Of a DNA stretch of 64,000 bases, positions 42,697-54,158 are shown piece by piece. The notes under the pieces were generated by a model. The model did no database searches, had not been told where the DNA came from, and saw only the letters and a program-made list of their open reading frames with translations. Both the position numbers and the translations under genes were made by a program. Origin of the DNA: Cohaesibacter marisflavi (lineage in GTDB: Bacteria > Pseudomonadota > Alphaproteobacteria > Rhizobiales > Cohaesibacteraceae). The number at the start of each line of letters is the position of its first letter. Position 1 is the first letter of the stretch. The stretch lies in the NCBI RefSeq assembly GCF_900115225.1, contig NZ_FOVR01000001.1, positions 62,001 to 126,000 of the forward strand. The letters run 5' to 3'.

Positions 42697-43192
42697 TTAT
42701 GAGATCCTGCTGGATGTGCTGCAAGCGGCTTGGCTGGTATGAGCCTACTTCGGCGCAAAGACAAAATATCAAGAATACCAAAGGTTTTCGGCCATCCCGA
42801 CGTGTTTTAACACTTATATGACAGCCAGAGGATCGCATGCAAGAATAGGAAAAAAGAATAGTATAGAAGAAATGTTTTTGAGCAAATATGATTATTATGA
42901 AGTGTAAATGGATTCTTATACTCTAATCCTGTGGAAATTAGGGAATTGTGAAGTAACTTTCGTTGCAAGAAAGGCTTGCGTAACCCTTTGTTTGCTACGT
43001 TGAATTACATAGTTTTCCACGCATTAATGTCGAGAAATGGCTAAAAATATAGGTAAATCAATTAATTTCTACCGTTTAGTCAATATTAACCGGCTTTAAG
43101 TGAAACTAACCATGCTAATATTGCCTATTGAATAAATTGGGCAATATTGTCGGATTTGTACAGTATTACTATAGTAAAAAGGCTTCTGACCC
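42697..43192. other. AT-rich divergent region with an inverted repeat
   Basis: The 496 bp lie between the leftward MBL gene and the rightward PAS gene. AATATTGCC (43117-43125) and GGCAATATT (43140-43148) form 9-bp arms 44 bp before the PAS ATG. No gene is supported. The low GC content is marked compared with the coding regions around it. Confidence 0.45.
43117..43148 (+). promoter_or_regulatory. Inverted repeat upstream of the PAS/MCP pair
   Basis: Perfect 9-bp arms with a 14-bp loop sit 44-76 bp before the PAS start. It may be an operator or a 5' mRNA hairpin. The lack of T run argues against a terminator. Confidence 0.4.
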
Positions 43193-43744
43193 ATGTCTGT
43201 TGAGCAGTCAGTAACTGGTGTAGAAAGATTCTTTGGTGATGACGACATCATCGTCAGCAAGACCGATTTATCGGGGCGCCTGACTTATGCAAACAAGATA
43301 TTCCTCGATATTTCCGGATACAAAGAAAAAGAAGTCCTGGGCAAACCGCATAATCTGATCCGCCATCCCTATATGCCAAGGACCATCTTCAAACTTCTCT
43401 GGGATTCCATCGAGAGCGGCCACGAGATCTTTGCATATGTCAATAATCGCTGTAAAAACGGCGATCACTACTGGGTTTATGCACATGTGACCCCCAGTTG
43501 GAACAATGAGGGCAAGGTCAGCGGGTTCCATTCCAATCGGCGAGTGCCAGATCAGGAAATACTTCAGAATCATGTGATCCCGCTCTATGAGAAGATACGC
43601 ACCGCTGAGAAATCGGTTACCAACCGAAAGGATGGACTGAAAGCCGGCATGCAGGTCATCGATTCGCTTTTGGCTGAAAAGGGCCTTCAGTATGATGAGT
43701 TTATCGCAACTTTGGGGCAGAAAAAGAGGCGGGGCTACCGCTGA
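43193..43744 (+). CDS. PAS-domain sensory protein (Aer-type PAS)
   Basis: The 183-residue protein has one PAS domain at about residues 20-125, with TDLSGRLTYANKIFLDISGY, LIRHPYMPRTIFKLLW and WVYAHVTPSWN. This is the version found in Aer-type energy-taxis receptors, which can bind FAD or a haem. The tail (about 126-183) is charged and helical. It lacks its own output domain. The soluble chemotaxis receptor gene starts 51 bp later in the same reading frame, so the two may work as a split receptor. Confidence 0.85.
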   Translation: MSVEQSVTGVERFFGDDDIIVSKTDLSGRLTYANKIFLDISGYKEKEVLGKPHNLIRHPYMPRTIFKLLWDSIESGHEIFAYVNNRCKNGDHYWVYAHVTPSWNNEGKVSGFHSNRRVPDQEILQNHVIPLYEKIRTAEKSVTNRKDGLKAGMQVIDSLLAEKGLQYDEFIATLGQKKRRGYR

Positions 43745-43795
43745 TAGGTGAGAATATCATTATCAAGCGGTTTAATGTTCCGGAGGAGAAACCAG

Positions 43796-44956
43796 ATGGT
43801 TTTTGTTAAGAAGTCCGCTTCCATCAGAAAGGCGATGGAGGTTTGTAAGGCGGTCGCAGATGGCGATTTTTCCGTGCGCATCACGAATATCGATGACAAG
43901 GGAGAAATGGGCCAGTTGATGCATGCGATCAATCAGATGATCGATCGCTCCGACGCTTACATCCGGGAATCAAAAGCCTGTTTGGACTATGTGTCGCGCA
44001 ACCAGCATTTTCGCCTGATCGCTGAAAAAGGCATGGTGGGTGATTTTAAGCGTGCGGCTGAAAGTATCAACCGTGCAACATGGAAGATCAAGCAACGCCA
44101 CGACCAGTTTGATGAAATGGGTACCAGATTCGAACATGAGCTGGACCACATCGTCGAAAGCATGACCGGCATGATTTCCAATCTGCAGGGGGCATCAAAG
44201 AAAGTGTCTACCGCCTCTCATGGCGCACAGGAACAATCTCTGATCGTGGCGTCCGGGGCCGAGCAGGCCTCAGCCAACATGCAGTCTGTTTCAGAAGCTG
44301 TCGAGCAGCTCACCGATGCCATCGCGGAAATCAACTCGCAGGTGGTCAATAGCAGTAGCATCGCACGTCAGTCTGTTGAGAAATCGCATGATATGAGTGG
44401 CGAGATCTCCAGTCTGGCAACAGCTTCCCAGCAGATCAGCGAAGTCGTCTCCCTTATTTCCGATATCGCCGCGCAAACCAACCTGCTGGCTCTGAACGCC
44501 ACCATTGAGGCTGCGCGTGCCGGAGAAGCTGGCAAGGGCTTTGCCATTGTGGCGCAGGAAGTCAAGAATTTGTCAGCCCAGACCGCCGAGGCAACGGAGC
44601 AGATTTCGGGCCAGATCAGCGGGCTGCAACAGGCGACAGAACGCGCGGTGCGTGCGAATGATGATATCTCCAAGACGATTGAACGGGTGAGCGAAATTTC
44701 CACCGCCATTGCGGCCGCCGTCGAGCAGCAAAGTGCATCAACACGGGAAATTTCATCAAACATCGAAGAAGCCGCGGTCGGCACGCAGGATGTCAGCCGT
44801 GGTGTTTCCGAAGTCAAGGAAGCAACGACGATTACGGAAGAAACCGCCAAGGAAGTGCTGGCAGTTTCCGAAAATCTGGTTCAACAGGAAGGCAGTCTGG
44901 CCAACTTACGCGAAGAACTGGTTCGCTTCATGGGGGAAGTGCGCAAGGTGGGGTGA
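43796..44956 (+). CDS. Soluble methyl-accepting chemotaxis protein
   Basis: Starting at the ATG at 43796 behind GGAGGAGA gives 386 residues. No membrane segment or periplasmic domain is seen. A HAMP-like region (about 10-110) leads into the MA domain. The highly conserved hairpin tip appears as [20 protein letters not shown], then [20 protein letters not shown]. It should bind CheA/CheW in the cytosol. Signal input probably comes from the PAS protein encoded just upstream. No CheB/CheR-tethering pentapeptide is seen at the C-terminus. A terminator follows. Confidence 0.9.
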   Translation: MVFVKKSASIRKAMEVCKAVADGDFSVRITNIDDKGEMGQLMHAINQMIDRSDAYIRESKACLDYVSRNQHFRLIAEKGMVGDFKRAAESINRATWKIKQRHDQFDEMGTRFEHELDHIVESMTGMISNLQGASKKVSTASHGAQEQSLIVASGAEQASANMQSVSEAVEQLTDAIAEINSQVVNSSSIARQSVEKSHDMSGEISSLATASQQISEVVSLISDIAAQTNLLALNATIEAARAGEAGKGFAIVAQEVKNLSAQTAEATEQISGQISGLQQATERAVRANDDISKTIERVSEISTAIAAAVEQQSASTREISSNIEEAAVGTQDVSRGVSEVKEATTITEETAKEVLAVSENLVQQEGSLANLREELVRFMGEVRKVG

Positions 44957-44988
44957 ACCACCCTGTGACAATCTGCATGGATAGAAAG

Positions 44989-45022
44989 AAGGCGGCCCCA
45001 TATCGGGAGCCGCCTTTATATT
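44989..45022 (+). terminator. Intrinsic terminator after the chemotaxis receptor gene
   Basis: AAGGCGGC (44989-44996) pairs with GCCGCCTT (45009-45016), followed by TATATTTT. Confidence 0.8.
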
Positions 45023-45076
45023 TTGAATCTTGTTCGTCTTGAGCACCAAAAGGGCTGCTCGCCGTTTCTCTTGAGA

Positions 45077-47227
<2,151 letters not shown>

Positions 47228-48121
47228 TCACACACGCGCGCGTCGACTGTTCAGCACAATGCCAATAGCAATAAAGGCAATGCCCACCAGATGATATTCC
47301 TGCAGGCGCTCGCCCAGCAGGAAGAAGGCGAGAATCGCCACCCAGACCGGCATCAGGTGAATGAATACACCCGCCTTTGAAGGGCCGATGAGGCCAACGC
47401 CCTTGTTCCAGCTGAAATAGGCCAGAAGCGAGGCAATGAATGTCACATAGACGATAGCGGCCAAATTCGTTGGCGTGATCGTAACTGGCTGATAGGTGAG
47501 GGTTTCCCAGATATAGAGCGGAAAGAGGATCGCCGCGCCGAGACCGGTAATCACCATCAGCATGACCAGCGGATCCAGCGTTACCGGGCGTAACTTGACC
47601 GTGATCGAATAAAGCGCCCAGACAATAGCTGCCCCGACCATCCAGATGTCGCCGACAGTGAATGTGAGATGGAACAGGGTTGTCAGCTCACCGGAGGTGA
47701 TGACGAAGATGACTCCGAAAAAGGAGATCAGAATTCCGGCAATTTGCGCAAAGCCGAGTTTGTCCTTGAGGATGAATACCGAGAGTAATGCCATGATGGC
47801 AGGGCAGGTGGCCAGAATCAGCGTCGAGTTGATGGCCGTGGTGCTGTGCAGGGCCTGATATTGCAGCGGGTTGAAAGCGGCAATGCCCGTGGCGGACATG
47901 GCAAGTAACAGCTTCCAGTGTTTGCGTATGACCGGCCAGTTGGCGGGTAACTTGCGAGCGGTGAAAAACAAAAGAATGAGGCAGCAGAAGAACCAGCGCC
48001 AGAAGGACAAGCCAAGCGGAGGCAAATCGCCCCGAACGGCGCGCCCAATCACAACATTCCCACCCCAGCACAGGGTTGCAAGGGCCAAGGGAGCATAGGC
48101 GGCAATATTACTGTTTTTCAT
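47228..48121 (-). CDS. DMT superfamily (EamA) transporter
   Basis: The 297-residue protein has ten hydrophobic segments in two EamA repeats, the first starting YAPLALATLCWGGNVVIGRA and the second near residue 150. The family exports or imports metabolites and amino acids across the inner membrane; substrate cannot be predicted. It is divergent from the DJ-1/PfpI gene across 135 bp. Confidence 0.87.
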   Translation of the reverse strand: MKNSNIAAYAPLALATLCWGGNVVIGRAVRGDLPPLGLSFWRWFFCCLILLFFTARKLPANWPVIRKHWKLLLAMSATGIAAFNPLQYQALHSTTAINSTLILATCPAIMALLSVFILKDKLGFAQIAGILISFFGVIFVITSGELTTLFHLTFTVGDIWMVGAAIVWALYSITVKLRPVTLDPLVMLMVITGLGAAILFPLYIWETLTYQPVTITPTNLAAIVYVTFIASLLAYFSWNKGVGLIGPSKAGVFIHLMPVWVAILAFFLLGERLQEYHLVGIAFIAIGIVLNSRRARV

Positions 48122-48256
48122 GAATTGTGCTTTTTATAAAAAAGGAAGACTGCAAGGAAGGATTTCTCCTTCGCATATTTTGATCTTGCGTGGAAGGAAA
48201 AAGACGCTCCATAGTGGGCCTGTTTTTCTCGTGATGGAAGTGACAAGGCGGCGCTT

Positions 48257-48871
48257 ATGGGTATGAAAATCGGGATATTGATATTCGAGGATGTTGAAGA
48301 GCTCGATTTTGTCGGGCCGTGGGAGGTGTTCACCATGGCCAACGCCGTTCGCGTTGCTAGAGGTGAAGAGGCTCTCTTCGAAATGGCGCTCATCGCGCCA
48401 GATGCCGAGCCAGTCACTTGCGCCAAAGGCATGCGAGTGCTGCCGGACAAGACAATGGCCGAGACGGATGGGCTCGATGTGATTCTTGTGCCCGGCGGGC
48501 AGGGGACTCGACGCGAGGTGAATAATCCGGCCATTATCAACTGGATTGCAGAAATCGGTGAAGAGGCACAATGGGTAACCAGCGTATGCACCGGATCACT
48601 GCTGCTCACCGCCGCCGGTCTGACCAAGGGTAAGAAAATCACAACCCATCACGGCGCTTTAGATCTGGTCAAGGCGCGACCTGAGAAGCCTGATGTGCGT
48701 GGGGAATATCGCTATATCCGTGATGGCAATTTGGTGACCAGTGCTGGTGTGTCTGCCGGTATCGATATGAGCCTCTGGCTCGTGGGCTTGTGGTATGGCC
48801 CCGACTTTGCGCGCGCCGTGCAAAAGGCCATGCAATATGATCCGGTTCCGCCTTATTCGGCTCTGACCTGA
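48257..48871 (+). CDS. DJ-1/PfpI family protein (isonitrile hydratase-like)
   Basis: The 204-residue protein contains the nucleophile-elbow Cys in WVTSVCTGSLLLTAAGL near residue 115, and the opening KIGILIFEDVEELDFVGPWE. DJ-1/PfpI members of this type include cyclohexyl-isocyanide hydratase and ThiJ-like enzymes. LVTSAGVSAGIDMSLWLV near the end is a family block. A hydratase or deglycase role cannot be told apart here. Its 3' end overlaps the convergent MATE gene by 19 bp. Confidence 0.84.
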   Translation: MGMKIGILIFEDVEELDFVGPWEVFTMANAVRVARGEEALFEMALIAPDAEPVTCAKGMRVLPDKTMAETDGLDVILVPGGQGTRREVNNPAIINWIAEIGEEAQWVTSVCTGSLLLTAAGLTKGKKITTHHGALDLVKARPEKPDVRGEYRYIRDGNLVTSAGVSAGIDMSLWLVGLWYGPDFARAVQKAMQYDPVPPYSALT

Positions 48872-50256
48872 GGGCTGTCGCTTTTGGGGCTGTGGTCCTC
48901 GGTAAAGGCACGCCTTTTGAGCCTTAGCGCCATAATGCCGAGCCGCATCGCCTCTTCCAGAATGAGAATGCCGTAGACGATATAGAGCGACAGCTCAAAG
49001 ACATGGGTGCAGATGAGCAAGAGCGGCACTCCGAAGCCCCATTGCAGCCCGACCTGTACCCAGAACACCCATTTGGGCCGGTCTGTCGCACGCAATATGG
49101 CGCCGATGGTAACTGATGCCGTGCGCACCAGAACCAGCAAGCCTCCATAAGGGATCAGCAACAGGAAATTGATTCGAACCCAATCGGAGATATGCCAGGA
49201 GAGAGCGTCTGCGAGCAGCGTGACGCCAACAAACAACAGCGCAAGGCGTGGTGCCAGCAAGCGCAGGGCTGTCAGAATCGAACGGATCGCCTTGCGCAAT
49301 TCCGGACTGCCTGGCTCCAGATCCGCGCAGGTAAGGGTGGCCGACATGGCAACCGCACGCCCGAGCACATTGGCAACGGATAACCACGGTGTCATCAGTG
49401 CCAGAGCCGCAAAGGTTAGATAGGGCTGTTGGGCAAATAGCAACTGATAGGCTTGGGCCCCCACAATGAGCGCGGCCACATTCAGCATGACCGGTATCAA
49501 AACCGAACGCGGCAGCAGTGCTTCACGGTCATAGTCTGTGCTCCCTGACGTTTCTGCTGGGCCCTTGTCCCGCAGTGCCACGCGCATGTCGCGTACTGTC
49601 AGCACTATCAGATAGATGAGACGCGCGCTTTGACTGACAAGGGTGGCGATGGCCGCTCCCTTGATTCCCAACTCAGGAGCACCGAACCAGCCGTAGATCA
49701 GAAGTGCATTGAGAATGACATTGAGCGGCAACTCGATGGCAAAGCCACGCAATTCGCGCGGTGCCTGTCGCCGTACATCGAAACTGATGGTCAAGAGATA
49801 GGCCGCAAAGCTGAGGGGAAGGGCATAAACCATGAGCGCAAGATAGCGCTTGGCGGCAAAGCCGATGCCGGACGTCGTTGCCAGCCAGTCAACAAGAAAA
49901 TTGATGTTGAAGCGAAAGAGCAGAACCAGAATGATGCTGTGGCCAAGCCCCAGCGCCATCATGCGCAGGAGCCTCTTGTAATAGAGGTGCATATCCCCCG
50001 CACCAAAAGCGCGTGTCAGCAGAATCTGCGCGCCCGACCCCAGTCCGAACAAAAGCGCCATGAAGACGCCATACAGGCCCGCACACAGGCCAAGGCCTGC
50101 CAGCGTTTCATCGCCAATCGGCCCCACCATGTTGGCGTCAATCAGAATTGCCGAGGTGGAAAACAGCCCGGACAGAGACAGAAAACCCGCCAACTTGAGA
50201 ATGGACGGCGTTTCGCGATCGAGCAAGGCAGACTTGGGCGAAGGGGTAGCTGACAC
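48853..50256 (-). CDS. MATE family efflux transporter
   Basis: The 467-residue protein has about twelve membrane segments. Family features include LFSTSAILIDANMVGPIGDE at the start and GLGSGAQILLTRAFGAGD near residue 73. MATE transporters expel cationic drugs or metabolites in exchange for Na+ or H+. Either ion is possible; the Na+-NQR encoded downstream shows that the organism runs a sodium gradient. Start codon choice is not firm. The C-terminal 19 bp overlap the DJ-1 gene. Confidence 0.87.
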   Translation of the reverse strand: MSATPSPKSALLDRETPSILKLAGFLSLSGLFSTSAILIDANMVGPIGDETLAGLGLCAGLYGVFMALLFGLGSGAQILLTRAFGAGDMHLYYKRLLRMMALGLGHSIILVLLFRFNINFLVDWLATTSGIGFAAKRYLALMVYALPLSFAAYLLTISFDVRRQAPRELRGFAIELPLNVILNALLIYGWFGAPELGIKGAAIATLVSQSARLIYLIVLTVRDMRVALRDKGPAETSGSTDYDREALLPRSVLIPVMLNVAALIVGAQAYQLLFAQQPYLTFAALALMTPWLSVANVLGRAVAMSATLTCADLEPGSPELRKAIRSILTALRLLAPRLALLFVGVTLLADALSWHISDWVRINFLLLIPYGGLLVLVRTASVTIGAILRATDRPKWVFWVQVGLQWGFGVPLLLICTHVFELSLYIVYGILILEEAMRLGIMALRLKRRAFTEDHSPKSDSPQVRAE

Positions 50257-50364
50257 GGGGATAATAAAATCTTCTATTTGCGAATGGTTGGCGTTGCGCG
50301 GACATTAGGCTAAATTGCCCGCAATGCCAATGAAGAAGACCCCAAATCCTGAAAGCGATTGCTC

Positions 50365-50556
50365 GTGTCCAATCTTGTAATTTCCAGCCCCTATCTGGGG
50401 ATCGCCGTTCTTGTCATTTTCGTTCTGTCAGGCAAAGTTTTTCGCGATAACTGGAAAGCAGCCGGGCCACATTGGAAGCGCAACTGCTGGCTCTCGGGAA
50501 TCGTGGCGACTTTCTGCTTTCTGGCACTGGCCTTCATTCCCTTTGTGCCTCACTGA
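50365..50556 (+). CDS. Small two-helix membrane protein, unknown
   Basis: A GTG at 50365 opens 63 codons; an in-frame TTG at 50359 is the alternative. The protein has two hydrophobic segments (about residues 8-24 and 44-60) joined by a basic hinge with KVFRDNWKAAGPHWKRN. I do not recognise a family. No strong ribosome-binding site is seen. Codon use looks like its neighbours, so I judge it more likely real than not. Confidence 0.5.
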   Translation: MSNLVISSPYLGIAVLVIFVLSGKVFRDNWKAAGPHWKRNCWLSGIVATFCFLALAFIPFVPH

Positions 50557-50785
50557 AGGCCGGTTTCCTGCTATTTTATCTCTCGGTGGCCTGTCGTCTC
50601 GCATTGCATTAAAAGGCGCCACTCTGAGCATGTCATCCAGAATATACCTGCCCTCATTATGGTGCTGGTTTATGGCCCCAATTCATGAGTGGTAGGACTG
50701 CAGGCAGGATTGTATCCATTCTCGCGGGGATTAGGTTTGCGGCATAAACATGGATAAAAATCCAGCAAACCAGAAGAGACCTATC

Positions 50786-51022
50786 ATGCCTCATATGACA
50801 CTTAAAATCGCACAGACCTGTTCTGATGAGAAAAAGAAAGCATTTGTTGATCAGATGACCCGTACCATGAAAGAGCTTTTCGATGTTCCCGAAGAGCAGC
50901 TTTCTATCGACTTCCTTGAATTCACGCCATCAGACTGGGTCGATCGGGTCTATTATTATGACGTACAGCCCCGCGCCGGGGCTTTGCTCAAGGAACCGGG
51001 TTATGAAATTGTCTCTGCCTGA
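50786..51022 (+). CDS. 4-oxalocrotonate tautomerase family protein
   Basis: Starting at the ATG at 50786 gives 78 residues with proline right after the initiator methionine, the catalytic base of this superfamily. The opening reads MPHMTLKIAQTCSDEKKKAF. The upstream in-frame ATG (50750) would bury that proline, so it is unlikely. The family interconverts enol and keto forms of small acids. The size suits a homo-oligomer. Substrate unknown. A near-perfect palindromic terminator lies 39 bp beyond the stop. Confidence 0.8.
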   Translation: MPHMTLKIAQTCSDEKKKAFVDQMTRTMKELFDVPEEQLSIDFLEFTPSDWVDRVYYYDVQPRAGALLKEPGYEIVSA

Positions 51023-51060
51023 GTACAGGCGGACATCGTATAGGTCTGCCGGAGGGCAGA

Positions 51061-51097
51061 TGTGAAAAAGGCACGCAAATTGCGTGCCTTTTTCACA
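51061..51097. terminator. Bidirectional terminator with 18-bp perfect arms
   Basis: Positions 51061-51078 and 51080-51097 are exact inverted copies around a single A. The stem contains AAAAAGG and CCTTTTT near its base. It serves both the tautomerase gene and the leftward nqrM gene. Confidence 0.92.
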
Positions 51098-51121
51098 TAA
51101 TGCTTGAAGTGCGGAGCTGAT

Positions 51122-51382
51122 TTATTCCGCAGCGCTCATGGCCGCTTCGCGTTCGGCTTTTTCGCGGGCCGCTTTCTTGCGAGGGCATTCCCCATGCAGG
51201 CGCTCCTTGAGCGGGCTGTCCTTATCAACGGCGGAGCCACAGATCAGGCAATGATCCGCATCGGAAATTGCGTTGAGGCCGCCACAGGAGCCGGCAATCG
51301 GTTTGCGCTTGAACATGACGCCAATGGACATGCCAACAACAATTACCAAAAAGGCTCCAAATACGATAAGATAGGTTGCCAT
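51122..51382 (-). CDS. nqrM: Na+-NQR maturation protein NqrM (DUF539)
   Basis: The 86-residue protein has one membrane segment (about 3-24), then GSCGGL (32-37), Cys45 and Cys48 (CLIC) and Cys66, followed by a charged tail rich in Ala, Glu and Lys. The cysteine set is the hallmark of NqrM, which is needed to insert iron into the NqrD/NqrE centre. It lies 52 bp downstream of apbE on the same strand. Together they supply both special maturation factors for the nqr operon that is read in the other direction. Confidence 0.9.
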   Translation of the reverse strand: MATYLIVFGAFLVIVVGMSIGVMFKRKPIAGSCGGLNAISDADHCLICGSAVDKDSPLKERLHGECPRKKAAREKAEREAAMSAAE

Positions 51383-51434
51383 CTAAATACCCTCCGTGCC
51401 ACCCGGCTCACCTGAGCACGGGGCAGGTTGTTGA

Positions 51435-52472
51435 TCATTTTTTCGCCGCCATCAGAGCATCAAAGGCCTTGCTGCTCGATGTCACAAATCCGCTTTCTTC
51501 GCGGCGAATGAAATAGGCCGGAATGTCCAACTTGTCAGCCAGAGCGCGACCGTCCTTCTCGCCTAGCACCAAAAGCGCCGTTGCCATTCCGTCGGCGCGC
51601 ATGCCATCTGGAGCCAGCACAGTGACCGAAGCGAGATTGTGCGTAACCGGTCTCCCGGTTAGCGGGTCGATGATGTGAGACATGCGCTGCCCCTCATCAT
51701 TGAAGTAGAAATTGCGATAGTCCCCCGACGTTGCGATACCCATATCGCTAACGGGAAGAACAAGTTGCACGGACCGTCCGGCTTCGTCAGGCTTTTCAAT
51801 GCCGATCTGCCAAGGCTCGCCCATGCTGTTAAGGCCATGAACCATAAGGTCACCGCCTATCTCTACGAGATAATTCTTAATGCCATGCTTCGCAAGAGTG
51901 CGCCCGATCAAATCTGCGCTATATCCCTTGGCAATTGCGCCCAGCGTGATGGTTACACCCGGTTTGTTCTTGCGCACCATCGGCGGATCGGATTTGACAT
52001 CCAGAAGGGTGCTCTGGCCGACGTCAGCCATGGCAGCTCTGATTTGTGCATCCGTTGGCGGGTTGTCATTATCCTCCGGACCGAAGCCCCAAAGATCGAC
52101 AAGTGGCGAAACCGTAATATCGAATCGCCCCCCACTCAATTCGTGAATGGTCTGAGCTTCCTGCAAAACTTCATGAAAACTGTCAGAAGTACTTAGCCAG
52201 TCAGTCGAAGAACTGATGTTAAAGATGGAGATTTCCGACTCGTCTTTCCAGTTCGACATTGCCTCGTTGGCGGCGTCCAGTGTTGCCTTTATGTCATAAT
52301 AAAGGGCCTCTTCGTCCACTTTTCCGCGCGCATGCAGAGCCTTGATGGTGTAACTGGTGCCCATCGTGTTGCCACGAAGCAGATATTCGTCAGTTTGTTC
52401 GGAAAAAAGATCACATCCGGCAAGAGCGAATAGACCAATAACAACGGGGATGAGACGGAAAAACAAGCGCAA
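51435..52472 (-). CDS. apbE: FAD:protein FMN transferase (ApbE), lipoprotein
   Basis: The 345-residue protein starts with a lipoprotein signal ending LFALAGC, so the mature form is anchored to the membrane at the periplasmic side. ApbE blocks are GNTMGTSYTIKA, TLGAIAKGYSADLIGRTL, EIGGDLMVHG and HIIDPLTGRPV, with the metal-binding Asp and Thr in DGMATALLVLG. It attaches FMN from FAD to a threonine in NqrB and NqrC. Divergent transcription from nqrA across 333 bp is unusual; it is more often at the 3' end of the operon. Confidence 0.93.
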   Translation of the reverse strand: MRLFFRLIPVVIGLFALAGCDLFSEQTDEYLLRGNTMGTSYTIKALHARGKVDEEALYYDIKATLDAANEAMSNWKDESEISIFNISSSTDWLSTSDSFHEVLQEAQTIHELSGGRFDITVSPLVDLWGFGPEDNDNPPTDAQIRAAMADVGQSTLLDVKSDPPMVRKNKPGVTITLGAIAKGYSADLIGRTLAKHGIKNYLVEIGGDLMVHGLNSMGEPWQIGIEKPDEAGRSVQLVLPVSDMGIATSGDYRNFYFNDEGQRMSHIIDPLTGRPVTHNLASVTVLAPDGMRADGMATALLVLGEKDGRALADKLDIPAYFIRREESGFVTSSSKAFDALMAAKK

Positions 52473-52805
52473 TGGAGGGCCTCAATGCAGGTAAAACGTG
52501 CTGCAGACGCTGGGACTGAACTTCTGGTTCCGCCTAAATAAGCGGCATGTGGCGTTAGTTGGGCTCTTCTTTGACTGAAGTCAAGGTCTTTTTAATCACT
52601 TTGCAGGATTAGAATGGTGACGATCGGGGGAAATTTATTTCATTTTATCCATTCAAATTGCTACCAATGGCAAAAGCCAACCATCTGGGCGCAAATTAAC
52701 TTGAATTGTTTGATTTCCCTCGTTAGCAAAGGGGTGGTGTTGTTAGGACAACACCGTATGTTGGCGCGAGGGGCGCCGGAAAAACTCATTCAGTCAAGGT
52801 ATGCT
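52473..52805. other. Divergent control region of apbE-nqrM and nqrABCDEF
   Basis: The region holds a palindrome TTGACTGAAGTCAA (52571-52584) and a hairpin GGTGTTGT (52736-52743) with ACAACACC (52748-52755) in the nqrA leader, 50 bp before the ATG. There is an open frame from 52614 in phase with nqrA, but its translation is unlike any NqrA N-terminus, so I treat it as leader. Confidence 0.5.
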
Positions 52806-54155
52806 ATGAAGCTAAAAAAAGGATTGGATCTGCCGATAACAGGCGCTCCTGTCCAGACCATTCATGAGGGGCCAAAGATAACGAAGGTGGCTGTGAATGG
52901 TCGGGACTTCATCGGCCTGAAGCCCAAGATGCTGGTCGCGGAAGGAGACAAGGTCAAGAAGGGGCAACCGCTCTTCTTGCACAAAGCTTCCGAAGACGTG
53001 GTCTATGTGGCTCCAGGAGGCGGAACCGTTACGGCAATCAATCGTGGTGCACGGCGAGTGCTTGAGACCATTGTGATTGCACTGGATGAGGTGGAAGAAG
53101 AGATCACCTTCGAGTCGACTCCTGCAGAACAGTTGAGCGCCCTCCCGCGCGAAAATGTCCAGAAGCGTCTCTATGAAAGTGGGCAGTGGACCTATCTCAA
53201 GACAAGGCCATTCTCCTATGTGCCTGAACAAGGGACAGTCCCGCATTCCATCTTTGTCACAGCAATGGACACCAACCCGCTTGCTGCCGATCCTGCCGTA
53301 ATCATCGGCGAGAATGCAGCAGCCTTCAGCGCTGGTGTCGATGTTCTGTCCAATCTGACAGACGGTCACGTTTATGTTTGCCATGCTCCGGACGATAAAA
53401 TGCCCGGCGTAACCTCTGAGAAGGTCGTCTTCGAATCCTTCGCAGGTCCGCATCCGGCCGGTCTGGCTGGTACGCACATTCACTTTCTCGATCCCGTGAA
53501 TGCTGAAAAGACCGTGTGGTCTATCGGTTACGCAGATGTGATCGCCATCGGCAATCTTTTCACGACAGGTAAGATCGACACCGACCGTACCATCGCGCTT
53601 TGTGGTCCTCTGGCCAGCAACCCGCGGCTGGTCAAGACACGAGTCGGTGCTTCCACTGACGAACTGACGGCTGGCGAAATCGAAATCGGCATCAATTGCC
53701 GCGTCGTTTCCGGTTCCATTCTTTCGGGGACGAACGCTGAAGACCAGTTCGCCTTCCTCTCCCGCTCGGCAACCCAGCTGACATTGATGGAAGAAGACAC
53801 CAAACAGCGCATTCTGGGGTGGGGCTATCCTTCCAACAACTATTGGTCCTTCACCAACGTTCACCTTTCCTCGCTGCTTGGCGCGGGCAAGAAATTTGCC
53901 TTCGGAACCAACCAGCGCGGTGGACGGCGTGCCATGGTGCCATTCGGCAGCTATGAGCAGGTTGTACCTCTGGACATTCTGCCAACCCAGTTGCTCAAGG
54001 CGCTGCTGACGCTGGATACCGATCTCGCCCAGAATTTGGGGGCTTTGGAGCTGGAGGAAGAAGATCTGGCCCTTTGCACCTTCATCTGTCACTCGAAATA
54101 TGAGTATGGCGAAGCTCTGCGAGCCAATCTCTTCAAAATCGAAAAAGAGGGCTAA
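52806..54155 (+). CDS. nqrA: Na+-translocating NADH:quinone reductase subunit A
   Basis: Starting at ATG 52806 gives 449 residues, the normal NqrA length, with the family opening MKLKKGLDLPITGAP. Later blocks are AGGGTV-type PGGGTVTAINRGARRVLETI and FVTAMDTNPLAADP. NqrA is the peripheral cytosolic subunit that interacts with the ubiquinone site of the complex. It is first of six contiguous genes. AAGG lies before the start and a leader hairpin precedes that. Confidence 0.95.
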   Translation: MKLKKGLDLPITGAPVQTIHEGPKITKVAVNGRDFIGLKPKMLVAEGDKVKKGQPLFLHKASEDVVYVAPGGGTVTAINRGARRVLETIVIALDEVEEEITFESTPAEQLSALPRENVQKRLYESGQWTYLKTRPFSYVPEQGTVPHSIFVTAMDTNPLAADPAVIIGENAAAFSAGVDVLSNLTDGHVYVCHAPDDKMPGVTSEKVVFESFAGPHPAGLAGTHIHFLDPVNAEKTVWSIGYADVIAIGNLFTTGKIDTDRTIALCGPLASNPRLVKTRVGASTDELTAGEIEIGINCRVVSGSILSGTNAEDQFAFLSRSATQLTLMEEDTKQRILGWGYPSNNYWSFTNVHLSSLLGAGKKFAFGTNQRGGRRAMVPFGSYEQVVPLDILPTQLLKALLTLDTDLAQNLGALELEEEDLALCTFICHSKYEYGEALRANLFKIEKEG

Positions 54156-54158
54156 GCC

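Noticed and set aside
52614-52805. 64-codon in-frame extension upstream of nqrA
   Set aside because: The known NqrA start (MKLKKGLDLP) lies at 52806; the extension has no similarity and crosses a leader hairpin.
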